Positions 31,334 to 39,164 of a DNA stretch of 45,369 nt are shown piece by piece. The notes under the pieces are model-generated. The model was not told the DNA's origin, did not search any database, and worked only from the letters and a program-made list of their open reading frames with translations. Each line of letters starts with the position of its first letter. The stretch's first letter is position 1. This stretch comes from CAYHSW01 sp964431075 (GTDB taxonomy: Bacteria > Patescibacteriota > Microgenomatia > JAMCZE01), in the NCBI GenBank assembly GCA_964431075.1, contig CAYSID010000006.1, forward strand, positions 1-45,369, read 5' to 3'. Both the position numbers and the translations under genes were made by a program.

Positions 31334-31510
31334 ATGGATGAGAAAAAGTATGTTAGCCGGGGAGGATTAAAGCTAGAAAAGGCACGGGAGAGTTTTGGAG
31401 TGGATGTCACTGATCTAACGGTTTTAAATGTGAGGTCGTCGACGGGGGGTGTTGATTGTTTGCTACGCCTCGGAGTAAAAGAGAAATTTTTGGCATTGAT
31501 AAACATATAG
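31334..31510 (+). pseudogene. tlyA (rRNA 2'-O-methyltransferase/hemolysin A) N-terminal remnant
   Basis: 58 codons: KKYVSRGGLKLEKARESFGV followed by DVTDLTVLNVRSSTGGV and CLLRLGVKEKF. This matches the part of TlyA joining the S4 domain to the SAM-binding motif (normally DVGASTGGFTDCLL). The S4 domain before it and the methyltransferase after it are missing, and the SAM motif is degraded. Its stop lies inside the dyad element copy C. It is therefore a fossil whose 3' end has been reused as the control region of recX. Confidence 0.7.
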
Positions 31511-31531
31511 CACGGGCACGAGATGAATCAA
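31496..31531. promoter_or_regulatory. 36-bp dyad element, copy C, upstream of recX
   Basis: TTGATAAACATA, TAGCACGGGCAC, GAGATGAATCAA: the left arm is identical to copy B, the core differs at one base, and the right arm is degenerate except ATCAA. It ends 11 bp before the recX ATG. Confidence 0.65.
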
Positions 31532-31542
31532 TCAATCGATTT

Positions 31543-32136
31543 ATGAAAATTACGAAGCTGGAATATCAGAAGAATAATCAGAATAGGGTTAATGTTTATG
31601 TCGATGGTAATTTTGCGGTGGGGATATCACAAAATGACGTTTTAACCTTGGGGCTTTATAAAGATAAAGAAATTTCTCAACAGGAGTTAAGCAACATTGT
31701 TGCCCAAAGTGAATTTGGAAAGATGTTAAATTTTGCCATTAATTTTTTAAGTTTTAGACCAAGATCGGAATGGGAAATGAGATTTCATCTTCGCAAAAAA
31801 ACCAAAGACGAGGAATTAATAAATAGAATTATTGAAAAATTAACATTGATTAAACAGATTGATGATGAAAGTTTTGCAAAATGGTTTCTTGATCAAAGAA
31901 ATACGTTTAGACCAAAAAGTGACAGAATTTTAACACAAGAGCTAAGGGCAAAGGGGATAGGTCAGGAAATTATTAAAAAAGTTTTGAGTGAAGATGAAAC
32001 CAGTGAGTTGGAGAAGGCGTTAAAATTAATAAAAAAGCCCATGGATCGGGAGAAAGTGATTAGATATTTAGGGTCAAGGGGGTTTAGTTGGGATATTATT
32101 AAGGATGTCCTTGCAAAACTTAAAAATAAAGAATAA
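31543..32136 (+). CDS. recX: Regulatory protein RecX
   Basis: 197 residues from ATG 31543. The longer in-frame start at 31456 would translate the tlyA remnant and the dyad element. RecX-type helical repeats are seen: FLSFRPRSEWEMRFHLRKK (about 69), QIDDESFAKWFLDQRNTFRP and RILTQELRAKGIGQEIIKKV. RecX binds RecA filaments and restrains recombinase activity. It is about 1.8 kb from recA, separated by the permease pair, but shares its upstream dyad element. Confidence 0.88.
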   Translation: MKITKLEYQKNNQNRVNVYVDGNFAVGISQNDVLTLGLYKDKEISQQELSNIVAQSEFGKMLNFAINFLSFRPRSEWEMRFHLRKKTKDEELINRIIEKLTLIKQIDDESFAKWFLDQRNTFRPKSDRILTQELRAKGIGQEIIKKVLSEDETSELEKALKLIKKPMDREKVIRYLGSRGFSWDIIKDVLAKLKNKE

Positions 32137-32149
32137 AATAACAATAAGC

Positions 32150-32212
32150 ATGGCTAAATTACAAGAGCTTTTAAAAAAACTTCTTGAACAGGTGAAAAAA
32201 CTCCTGAGTTAA
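32150..32212 (+). CDS. Possible 20-residue amphipathic peptide upstream of rny
   Basis: ATG 32150 to TAA 32210-32212. The product is MAKLQELLKKLL plus EQVKKLLS, a near-ideal leucine/lysine heptad helix. It is in the same frame as rny, separated by its stop and five further codons, so stop-codon readthrough would fuse it to RNase Y. No ribosome site is obvious. It may be a leader peptide, a real micropeptide or chance. Confidence 0.35.
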   Translation: MAKLQELLKKLLEQVKKLLS

Positions 32213-32227
32213 GCCGCGCTTTTATTT

Positions 32228-33448
32228 ATGGCAAACAATGTAAGTCCCGATGATATTCTTTTTTTGGAAAAAAGACTTCTTGAATACGAAAAACGGGAGG
32301 AGGAACTTTTGTCCGGGTTGCAAAAAGTTTCCGGGTTGACTGTAGAGGAGGCCAAAAAGCAGCTGCTGGCAGTCGTGGCCGATAAAGCCAAGACCGAAGC
32401 TGCCAGGATTATAAGACAGGCTGTTGAAACGGCAAAGATCGATGCCAAAGAAAAGGCTAAAGAAATTTTAGTTACAGAAATGGTGCACGGCGCCACTTCT
32501 TACGTGGCTGAATTTACCGTTTCAATTTTAAAAATCCCAAACGATGAGGTAAAGGGGAAAATAATCGGGAAAGAGGGAAAAAATATCCGGGCTTTAGAAC
32601 AGGCCACTGGCGTGGATTTTATTTTGGATGAAGAAGGGGAAATAAGGATTTCTTCCTTTGATGGGGTCCGGCGAGAAGTCGCGAAAATTGCCCTGCAAAA
32701 ACTAATTGCCGACGGTCGTATTCAGCCGGAGCGGATAGAAGAGGTGGTTGGGCAGACCAGACAGCAGATTAATAAAATAATTCTGGAGGAAGGGATAAAA
32801 CTAGCCCAGGCGGTGGGGGTGTTTAATCTTCCGGAAGAGACCCTGTTTCTTCTTGGTAAATTTAAGTACCGGACTTCCTACGGTCAAAATTTGATAACTC
32901 ACACTTTGGAAGAGACTAAGATTGGAATGGCGCTGGCTTCCGAAGTGGGGGCCGATCTCAATACTGTCCGACTTGGTTGTCTTCTGCACGATATTGGTAA
33001 AGTCATTGATAAAGAAGAGGGGTCCCACGTTATTTTGGGGGTGGAACTTCTGCGTCGTCTAAACTTTCCGGATAAAGTTGTCGCCTGTGTTGAGGAACAC
33101 CATGAAGACAAGGAATTTTCCTGCATCGAATCAATGATTGTTTACATTGCCGATGCCATTTCCGGATCACGGCCGGGAGCCAGATATGAAGACCTTGATA
33201 ATTACATTAAGCATATGGAGGATCTGGAAAACATTTGCAAAAATTTTTCCGGAGTGACCGACGCCTGGGTTTTTCAAGCCGGACGGGAGATCCGGGTTTT
33301 GGTGGATCCGGGAAAAGTGACGGATAATGATACGTTTATAATGGCGGCTGACATTCGCAACAAGATTGAACAGGAAGTCAAAGATTTTCCCGGACAGATA
33401 AAGGTTACTCTCATAAGAGAACTTAGGGTTACAGAGACAACCCGTTAG
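32228..33448 (+). CDS. rny: Ribonuclease Y, without the N-terminal membrane anchor
   Basis: 406 residues. A short coiled coil (about 10-75) leads to the RNase Y junction EMVHGATSYVAEFTVSILKI. A KH domain follows (KGKIIGKEGKNIRALEQATG, about 104-123), then the HD domain with GCLLHDIGKVIDKEEGSHV (about 255-273) and SMIVYIADAISGSRPGARYE. RNase Y is the endonuclease starting mRNA decay. Characterised members have about 520 residues and an N-terminal transmembrane helix; this one has neither helix nor the long coiled coil, and an in-frame stop lies just upstream, so it is predicted to be soluble. Confidence 0.93.
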   Translation: MANNVSPDDILFLEKRLLEYEKREEELLSGLQKVSGLTVEEAKKQLLAVVADKAKTEAARIIRQAVETAKIDAKEKAKEILVTEMVHGATSYVAEFTVSILKIPNDEVKGKIIGKEGKNIRALEQATGVDFILDEEGEIRISSFDGVRREVAKIALQKLIADGRIQPERIEEVVGQTRQQINKIILEEGIKLAQAVGVFNLPEETLFLLGKFKYRTSYGQNLITHTLEETKIGMALASEVGADLNTVRLGCLLHDIGKVIDKEEGSHVILGVELLRRLNFPDKVVACVEEHHEDKEFSCIESMIVYIADAISGSRPGARYEDLDNYIKHMEDLENICKNFSGVTDAWVFQAGREIRVLVDPGKVTDNDTFIMAADIRNKIEQEVKDFPGQIKVTLIRELRVTETTR

Positions 33449-33465
33449 ATATAGATTGATCCGGC

Positions 33466-33517
33466 TTGACAAACTCCCTAATAAGTAATATTCTGCGCCT
33501 TAGAACAACATGTTCTA
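33466..33517 (+). promoter_or_regulatory. HU promoter with a palindrome at the transcription start
   Basis: TTGACA (33466-33471), 17-bp spacer, TATTCT (33489-33494). The palindrome TAGAACAACATGTTCTA occupies 33501-33517, that is from about +1 of the transcript, and ends 2 bp before an excellent AAGGAGGTGA ribosome site. It could be an operator, or an RNA hairpin protecting the 5' end. Confidence 0.6.
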
Positions 33518-33535
33518 AAAAGGAGGTGACAAATA

Positions 33536-33808
33536 ATGTCCAAACAAGATTTAGTTGATTTGGTTGCCAAAAAAGCTTCTTTGACTAATAAAGCCGCCAA
33601 GGAATCCGTTCAAGCCATTCTTGACGCGGTTCGCGATGCCTTAAAAAGAGGTGAAAAAGTGGTCGTGACCGGGTTCGGGACTTTTTCCGTCCGATCACGG
33701 GCCGCCAGAAAAGGCCGAAATCCGCAAACCGGAGCGTCCATAAACATTCCGGCTCGGAAAACTCCCGGTTTTACCGCCGGTAAAGCTCTCAAAAAAGCCG
33801 TAAGATAA
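33536..33808 (+). CDS. hup: HU-family nucleoid DNA-binding protein
   Basis: 90 residues, exact HU length. SKQDLVDLVAKKASLTNKAA, ILDAVRDALKRGEKVVVTGF and GTFSVRSRAARKGRNPQTGA, followed by SINIPARKTPGFTAGKALK. The beta-arm tip RNPQTG with the intercalating proline is present. Bends and packs DNA. It has its own promoter and a strong terminator, so it is an isolated transcription unit; the strong ribosome site contrasts with the leaderless starts elsewhere in the window. Confidence 0.96.
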   Translation: MSKQDLVDLVAKKASLTNKAAKESVQAILDAVRDALKRGEKVVVTGFGTFSVRSRAARKGRNPQTGASINIPARKTPGFTAGKALKKAVR

Positions 33809-33825
33809 GTTTGTCTTGACGGTAC

Positions 33826-33862
33826 AGACAACACCCGAGAATATCGGGTTTGTCTTGTTTTT
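33826..33862 (+). terminator. Rho-independent terminator after HU
   Basis: AGACAA, one bulged C, ACCCGA, loop GAATA, TCGGGT, TTGTCT, then TGTTTTTA. A 12-bp stem with a single bulge and a U-run. Confidence 0.8.
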
Positions 33863-34093
33863 ATGAATAACCATATAATTAAAACATTATTAGAAGAATA
33901 TAAAAAATTAGCCGACCGGCTTAACGAAGTTAATGAAAAAATAAATGAATCCGGCGCCGACGGCGAGGACATTATCCCTGGCCACGACGAAGGTGCGGAT
34001 TATCATGCGTTGCTCGCGAAATACAATATCTATTTGGAGCAAGCCAAAAACATCAAAAAGCAGCTAAATGATTTGGGATATAATAAAGTTTAG
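33863..34093 (+). CDS. Small coiled-coil protein, unknown function
   Basis: 76 residues, strongly charged and helical: LLEEYKKLADRLNEVNEKIN, a loop with Gly/Asp (SGADGEDIIPGHDEGADYH) and YLEQAKNIKKQLNDLGY. It probably folds as a helical hairpin. The ATG sits at the end of the terminator U-run, so expression may depend on readthrough or a leaderless start. It is convergent with the DHH gene, whose stop overlaps by 4 bases. Confidence 0.5.
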   Translation: MNNHIIKTLLEEYKKLADRLNEVNEKINESGADGEDIIPGHDEGADYHALLAKYNIYLEQAKNIKKQLNDLGYNKV

Positions 34094-35109
34094 GGGTTTC
34101 CAAGTTCCGGATAAACTTCAGTAATTTTTTGCAATAAATATTTTTTAGCTTCCTCAAAAGGCATTTTAATTTTGGCTCCCGCCGCTGGAGGATGACCGCC
34201 ACCACCAATTGCTTTTGCTAATTTTGATAAATCATATTTATTTGCATCACGGGTTCTCATACTGACATTACAGTGTCCCGGCTCTATTTCCGTAAAAGCG
34301 ATGCCAATATTCCATCCAACCGCAGATTTAAGAATATTGGCAACCTCCATTTTTTCTGTATGTTTGGCTTCTATGCCATGATTTTTTAAGGCCTCAAACG
34401 ATAGAGGGACAATGGCAATGTTATTTGAAAAATAATGCTCAATAGAATTTAAAGCCAATCCTAAATACTCAATTTGTTTTGGCTCCATACTATTTTCTAA
34501 CAAAAATATTTTTTCCGGAAAATTTGGGGCGATTTTAGCCAGCTCGCTGGCGTATAAAAAAGTATCGGGTGATGTCTTTGGATATTTAAATCCGCCAGTG
34601 TCGGTATAAATTCCTAAAAACAAACAAACGGCAATATCTTGGGTAATGTTAATTTTCCATTCAGTAATTAATTGATAAATTAATTCCGCGGTTGCCGGGG
34701 AATCAGTATCAACAAGATTAATAAATCCATAACTAGAATTTGTGCTGTGATGGTCAATATTTATAACCTTAAGGTTTTGAGGAAAAACCGCCAGTGGCCG
34801 GTTAGATATTTGCTCTAAATTGCCGCTGTCGCAGGAAATAAATAAATCAAAATTTTCTGGGCCAATTTCTAAAAAGTTTTTTTCAATAACTTCGTCATAT
34901 TTTGGTAAAAATTCATATTGCGATTTCTTTTTTGAGTCGCCATAAATTATAGTGACATCTTTGTCTAAATCTTTTAACATTAAATACAACGCAAGGGAAC
35001 TTCCTATACTGTCAGGATCAGGATTGGGATGGCAGTGCAGTAAAATGTTCTTGGCTTTTTGAATTTCATCCCAAATTTGCGGGGCCAATTGTTTAACTTT
35101 ATCTGACAT
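34090..35109 (-). CDS. DHH-family phosphoesterase (NrnA-like oligoribonuclease/pAp phosphatase)
   Basis: 339 residues. DHH motifs: HCHPNPDPDSIGSSLALY (about 26-43), DLFISCDSGNLEQ (about 89), INIDHHSTNSSYGF (about 116, the DHH itself), DTGGFKYPKTS (about 171). The C-terminal DHHA1 domain ends with AIGGGGHPPAAGAKI. NrnA enzymes degrade nano-RNA and 3'-phosphoadenosine 5'-phosphate; some relatives act on cyclic dinucleotide products. A perfect TATAAT 6 nt before the ATG (35116-35121) predicts a leaderless mRNA. Confidence 0.88.
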   Translation of the reverse strand: MSDKVKQLAPQIWDEIQKAKNILLHCHPNPDPDSIGSSLALYLMLKDLDKDVTIIYGDSKKKSQYEFLPKYDEVIEKNFLEIGPENFDLFISCDSGNLEQISNRPLAVFPQNLKVINIDHHSTNSSYGFINLVDTDSPATAELIYQLITEWKINITQDIAVCLFLGIYTDTGGFKYPKTSPDTFLYASELAKIAPNFPEKIFLLENSMEPKQIEYLGLALNSIEHYFSNNIAIVPLSFEALKNHGIEAKHTEKMEVANILKSAVGWNIGIAFTEIEPGHCNVSMRTRDANKYDLSKLAKAIGGGGHPPAAGAKIKMPFEEAKKYLLQKITEVYPELGNP

Positions 35110-35115
35110 CTCTTG

Positions 35116-35121
35116 ATTATA
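35116..35121 (-). promoter_or_regulatory. -10 box (TATAAT) of leaderless promoter for the DHH gene
   Basis: Minus strand TATAAT, CAAGAG, ATG (35109): perfect consensus with 6-nt spacing. Confidence 0.55.
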
Positions 35122-35170
35122 CCAAACCCCCCTAAAATTTTAAGGGGCGTAATAACAACTAAACTACCCC

Positions 35171-35198
35171 TTGACAGGGATAAAAATCGTGATAATAT
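35171..35198 (+). promoter_or_regulatory. Promoter of the DUF4143-type ATPase gene
   Basis: TTGACA (35171-35176), 16-bp spacer, TAATAT (35193-35198), start ATG at 35207. The leader would be at most a few bases. A gene start placed at the TTG of this -35 box would be wrong. Confidence 0.55.
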
Positions 35199-35206
35199 AC
35201 CTCTAT

Positions 35207-36505
35207 ATGGGTACTTTGCTCGTTCAGAGAAGCCAATTTAACAAGATTTGGGCTCATTTATTCGAAACAGAGATAACGGTCATTCTTGGGCCGCGGCAGA
35301 GCGGCAAAACGACTTTGGTAAAACAACTTAAAGAAGAGCTTATTAACAAGGGGGTTACTCTTCCGGACAAAGTATTTTATTTTAATTTGGATATTTTGTC
35401 TGATAGAGAAATTTTTTCAGACCAGTCGGCGTTTATCCGATTTCTAAAAAATCGAATCATTGATGGACAAAAACTCTATGTTTTTGTTGATGAGGCTCAA
35501 AGAATTTTGGAATCGGGGATTTTTTTTAAAGGAGTATATGATTTGAATCTTCCGGTAAAAATTATCCTTACAGGATCTTCCTCATTGGAAATAAAATCAA
35601 AAATTACCGAACCGTTAACTGGCAGAAAGCAACTTTTTACTTTGTACCCCTTAAGTTTTTCAGAGATTCTTGGTTTTTATGATAATGAGTTGGTAAAATT
35701 CCAAGACTCAAACGATCAATACAGCCTCGAAAAAATTCAAAACTATTTTTATAAGTTTTGCGTTACCGGCGGCTATCCGAAAGTTGTCCTGTCTTCGGAT
35801 TTTGCAAAAAGAGCGGATTTATTGGAGGAACTATTTACCAGTTACATTGAAAAAGATGTTGCGGGGTTAGCGAAAATTAAGGATCAGTATGCATTTTCAA
35901 AACTTGTTAAAATTTTTTCGGAGGAGGCAGGAAATTTATTAAATATTGAGAAAATTGCGCAAGAAATAAATGTGAAGGCGGAAACGATAAGTAAATATCT
36001 TAATGTTTTGGAACAAACATTTGTTGTCAGACGGGTCCCCCCCTATTTTCACACTACTCGGGCGGAGATAAGAAAAATGCCCAAGGTGTATTTTATTGAT
36101 ACTGGCTTACGGGGATTTACAAAAGATGGCCGTGATTTTGAAAAAACGGATTTTTTACAAAAAGCGGATAAAGGACAGATTTTAGAAAACCTGATTTTTT
36201 CAGAAATGATAAAAGCTGGATTTAAAGAAATAAACTTTTGGCGGACGAAAGACGGTTCTGAGGTTGATTTTATAATTAATACACCGGCGGGGCTTGTTCC
36301 TGTAGAAATAAAAGCTACTGAATTATCTAATGACAGTATAACCCGGAGTTTTTCATTCTTTTTGGGCAGATATAAACCCAAATTTGGATATGTTGTCAAT
36401 TTAATGCAACAATCTATAAGAAAAATCGGAGACACTGAAGTTCATTTTGTTCTTCCGTTTCAATTGGTTCCCCAATTGACCAAAATAACTCCTGTGGAAT
36501 TTTGA
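35207..36505 (+). CDS. AAA-type ATPase with C-terminal DUF4143 nuclease-like domain
   Basis: 432 residues from ATG 35207. Walker A LGPRQSGKTTLVKQL (about 27-41), Walker B LYVFVDEAQRI (about 93), arginine-rich YPLSFSEILGFY, and a central winged helix (NIEKIAQEINVKAETISKYL). The DUF4143 domain contains YFIDTGLRGF and WRTKDGSEVDFIINTPAGLVPVEIKA, a PD-(D/E)XK-like Asp...ExK arrangement. Members are very common in CPR and archaea; their cellular role is unclear, with mobile-element, toxin-like or DNA-repair functions proposed. It has its own promoter and no operon partners. Confidence 0.88.
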   Translation: MGTLLVQRSQFNKIWAHLFETEITVILGPRQSGKTTLVKQLKEELINKGVTLPDKVFYFNLDILSDREIFSDQSAFIRFLKNRIIDGQKLYVFVDEAQRILESGIFFKGVYDLNLPVKIILTGSSSLEIKSKITEPLTGRKQLFTLYPLSFSEILGFYDNELVKFQDSNDQYSLEKIQNYFYKFCVTGGYPKVVLSSDFAKRADLLEELFTSYIEKDVAGLAKIKDQYAFSKLVKIFSEEAGNLLNIEKIAQEINVKAETISKYLNVLEQTFVVRRVPPYFHTTRAEIRKMPKVYFIDTGLRGFTKDGRDFEKTDFLQKADKGQILENLIFSEMIKAGFKEINFWRTKDGSEVDFIINTPAGLVPVEIKATELSNDSITRSFSFFLGRYKPKFGYVVNLMQQSIRKIGDTEVHFVLPFQLVPQLTKITPVEF

Positions 36506-36604
36506 GGGGAGTTTTGATTCTGAACCCTCCTTGGCAAAGCTGCGGCGGGTGGGCAAGCCAGAATGAATATAGACAACAAGAACGAACAGGGTTAAACTAG
36601 CGGT
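36506..36604. other. 99-bp gap with GC-rich repeat-like sequence
   Basis: Contains CCTCCTTGGCAAAGCTGCGG and GCGGGTGGGCAAGCCAG, unlike flanking base use; possibly a degraded short repeat or terminator region. A TAAACT box at 36593-36598 is 6 nt before the ABC ATPase start. Confidence 0.35.
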
Positions 36605-37597
36605 ATGGCGGTGATTTCGATTAAGAGTTTATCAAAATATTATCAGGTTCATCAGAAGGAGCCGGGGCTTTGGGGGTCGGTTAAATCCCTTTTTGCCCGG
36701 AAATATTATGATGTTAAAGCTGTGGATAATATTTCGTTTGAAATTGAGGAAGGGGAGCTGGTGGGGTTTATTGGTCCCAACGGCGCCGGAAAAACCACAA
36801 CTTTGAAAACTCTATCAGGGCTTCTTTATCCCACAAAAGGCGAGGTTTCGGTTTTAGGTTACACCCCAGGGAAACGGGAAGCCGCGTTTCAAAAACAATT
36901 TGCCCTTGTCATGGGCCAGAAAAACCAGCTTTGGTGGGACCTGCCGGCTATTGAGAGTTTTATTTTAAATAAAGAAATATACGAAGTTCCGGATGCCCAA
37001 TATAAACAAACCCTCGACGAACTTTCGGAATTATTAGAAGTAAAAGATTTGCTGAAAGTTCAAGTCAGAAAATTATCCTTGGGAGAACGGATGAAGATGG
37101 AGCTTATTGCCGCCCTTATTCATTCGCCAAAGGTTTTATTTTTAGACGAACCAACCATTGGTTTAGACGTGGTGGCCCAAAAGAAAATGCGCGATTTTAT
37201 CAAAGCGTACAACATAAGGTATAAGTCCACGATTGTTTTAACCTCCCATTACATGGACGATGTCAAAGAGTTGTGCAAGCGCATAATTATTATTGATAAA
37301 GGTAAAAAGTTGTTTGACGGACTTTTAGAAAATATTATTAAAAAATATGCCGATCACAAATTAATTTCTGTCGTTTTGGAAAAAGAATTAGACAAACGGC
37401 AGCTTACTAATTTAGAAAAGCTGGGGGGCGTCAGAGAATTGGACTATCCAAAACTTGTTTTACAAGTGGCCCGCGAAGAATCAAACCGGGTGGCTGCCCG
37501 CCTTTTGCAGTCCTACCCCGTCGCCGATTTAAATATTGAAGAGTCGGCAATCGAAGATATTATTCGCGAAGTCTTTACCGGCAAAAATGTGGCATGA
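36605..37597 (+). CDS. ABC transporter ATP-binding protein (ABC-2 exporter type)
   Basis: 330 residues. Walker A GFIGPNGAGKTTTLKTL (about 55-71), Q-loop region LVMGQKNQLWWDLPA (about 101), signature LSLGERMKMELIAALI (about 158), Walker B VLFLDEPTIGLD (about 179), H-loop VLTSHYMDD (about 212). A C-terminal extension of about 90 residues follows. The WWDLPA stretch is typical of ATPases paired with DUF990-type permeases. Forms an exporter with the two permeases encoded immediately after it (4-base overlap each). Substrate unknown. Confidence 0.92.
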   Translation: MAVISIKSLSKYYQVHQKEPGLWGSVKSLFARKYYDVKAVDNISFEIEEGELVGFIGPNGAGKTTTLKTLSGLLYPTKGEVSVLGYTPGKREAAFQKQFALVMGQKNQLWWDLPAIESFILNKEIYEVPDAQYKQTLDELSELLEVKDLLKVQVRKLSLGERMKMELIAALIHSPKVLFLDEPTIGLDVVAQKKMRDFIKAYNIRYKSTIVLTSHYMDDVKELCKRIIIIDKGKKLFDGLLENIIKKYADHKLISVVLEKELDKRQLTNLEKLGGVRELDYPKLVLQVAREESNRVAARLLQSYPVADLNIEESAIEDIIREVFTGKNVA

Positions 37598-38388
37598 AAT
37601 ACTGGACCGTCTTCAAAATTAGCTGGAGCAATGGTTTTGTTTACCGGTTAAATTTTTTACTTTGGCGCCTTAGAAACATAATACTAATCGTCTCTATTTA
37701 TTACTTGTGGGAAACGATTTTTAAAAATAATGTCAGTATTTTTGGATATACGAGGGAAAAGATATTAACTTATGTTTTTTTGACTCTTATTTTGAGGGCT
37801 TTTATTTTAGGGGTAAGGAGCATTGATGTTGGCGGGGAAATTTCCGACGGAAGATTGGCTAATTATTTATTGCGCCCCATAAATTATTTGTGGTACTGGT
37901 TTACCCGCGACTGGGCAGACAAAATTCTTAATCTGATATTTTCTATTTTTGAAGCGGCCCTTCTTGTTATGCTTTTTAAACCCGTCTTTTATTTTCAAAC
38001 AGACCCGGTTATTGTTGTTTTTACACTCGCGGCGGTATTAGTTGGAATTTTGATAAATTTTTTGCTCGGCAGTATCACTTCCTATACCACCTTTTGGACG
38101 CCGGGCAACTCTTGGGGTTTTTGGTTCGTTTATTTTGTTATTCAGGATGTTCTTGGGGGGATAATGTTTCCCTTAAATATTTTATCAAAACCATTTTATG
38201 ATTTGCTGATGCTTACCCCGTTTCCCTATCTTATGTACTTTCCGGCTAACGCCTATCTTGGCTATTTTTCCACGAACGAATTAATTTTTAGATTGATAGT
38301 TGGTGGTTTCTGGACCATCCTTTTATTCGGTATGGTCAAAAAAATGTGGAGAAAGGGAGTAAGGCTGTTTTTAGCGGAAGGAAGATGA
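37594..38388 (+). CDS. ABC-2 type exporter permease (first)
   Basis: 264 residues, six spans. Cytoplasmic element SDGRLANYLLRPINYLWYWF (about 85-104) and EAALLVMLFKPVFYF; near the end, PFPYLMYFPANAYLG. Paralogue of 29758-30534 (GRYLIKP, PFPYLVIW at matching places). Starts inside the ATPase gene (ATGA), so the subunits are translationally coupled. Confidence 0.85.
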   Translation: MKYWTVFKISWSNGFVYRLNFLLWRLRNIILIVSIYYLWETIFKNNVSIFGYTREKILTYVFLTLILRAFILGVRSIDVGGEISDGRLANYLLRPINYLWYWFTRDWADKILNLIFSIFEAALLVMLFKPVFYFQTDPVIVVFTLAAVLVGILINFLLGSITSYTTFWTPGNSWGFWFVYFVIQDVLGGIMFPLNILSKPFYDLLMLTPFPYLMYFPANAYLGYFSTNELIFRLIVGGFWTILLFGMVKKMWRKGVRLFLAEGR

Positions 38389-39164
38389 AAAAATATTTAA
38401 AAATTTATTGGTTGTTATCGCTGTACGCCATCGAGTCGTCAATTGCCACCCGATGGGCGATGGCAATTTTTATTTTCGGAAAACTTTTTCGACTTGTATT
38501 GTTTAGCCTTTTTGTTTACTTTCTTTTTGCCGGAGCGAAAGGGATTGCCGGATATTCCAAAGAGCAGGGGTTTTTGTTTTTGTCCTACTTTTATTTACTT
38601 TCGTCCGTGGCCCAAATGTTGTTTCGTGAAGCCTACCGTTTCCGCCCGCGACTGGTTTCCGGCGAGTTCGATTTCGATCTGGTTAAGCCGATCCACCCGA
38701 TTTTGCGATCGCTTTTGGGGGGCTTTGACCTTCACGATTTTATAACCTTGCCTATAATTTTACTGGTGTTTTTTAAAGCGGCGGCCGCGGCCGGGTTAGG
38801 GTCAGACCAGATTTTTTTATTGATTCCTTTGTTTGTTTCTTCACTTGCTGTTTTATTTTCCCTCCACGTGTTCGTTGCCGGTCTCATGATTATTAATTTT
38901 GAACTAGACCATGGGTTGATGATTTACCGCGATCTTGAGATGATGGGGCGGTTTCCGGTTGATATCTACAAAGAACCTTTGCGGTTGGCACTGACGTTTA
39001 TTTTGCCGGTTGGATTGGCTTTTACCCTTCCTATCAAAGTAATCTTGGGAGTGAGCAGTTGGTTATTTTTGCCAGTATCTTTTTTTGTCGCCGTTGTTTC
39101 TTTATTTTTATCCTTTAAATTCTGGGATTTTTCTATTAAAAAATATTCCAGCGCGTCGTCATGA
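38385..39164 (+). CDS. ABC-2 type exporter permease (second)
   Basis: 259 residues from ATG 38385 (4-base overlap with the first permease; the longer in-frame start at 38346 lies inside it). Six spans; LVSGEFDFDLVKPIHPILR (about 92-110) marks the family. Paralogue of 30536-31330. Overlaps miaB by 4 bases, so exporter and tRNA-modification genes appear to be on one mRNA. Confidence 0.85.
   Translation: MKKYLKIYWLLSLYAIESSIATRWAMAIFIFGKLFRLVLFSLFVYFLFAGAKGIAGYSKEQGFLFLSYFYLLSSVAQMLFREAYRFRPRLVSGEFDFDLVKPIHPILRSLLGGFDLHDFITLPIILLVFFKAAAAAGLGSDQIFLLIPLFVSSLAVLFSLHVFVAGLMIINFELDHGLMIYRDLEMMGRFPVDIYKEPLRLALTFILPVGLAFTLPIKVILGVSSWLFLPVSFFVAVVSLFLSFKFWDFSIKKYSSASS

Noticed and set aside
31456..31542. 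Extended RecX start at 31456
   Set aside because: The extra residues translate the tlyA remnant in another frame and the dyad element; RecX similarity begins at MKITKLEYQ.
33501..33517. HU palindrome as a Gram-positive-type LexA box (GAAC-N4-GTTC)
   Set aside because: The half-sites are separated by five bases, not four, and recA in the same window carries a different dyad.
35171..35206. Longer N-terminus of the DUF4143-type ATPase from a TTG at 35171
   Set aside because: That TTG is the first three bases of a consensus TTGACA -35 box; the promoter and Walker A spacing favour ATG 35207.
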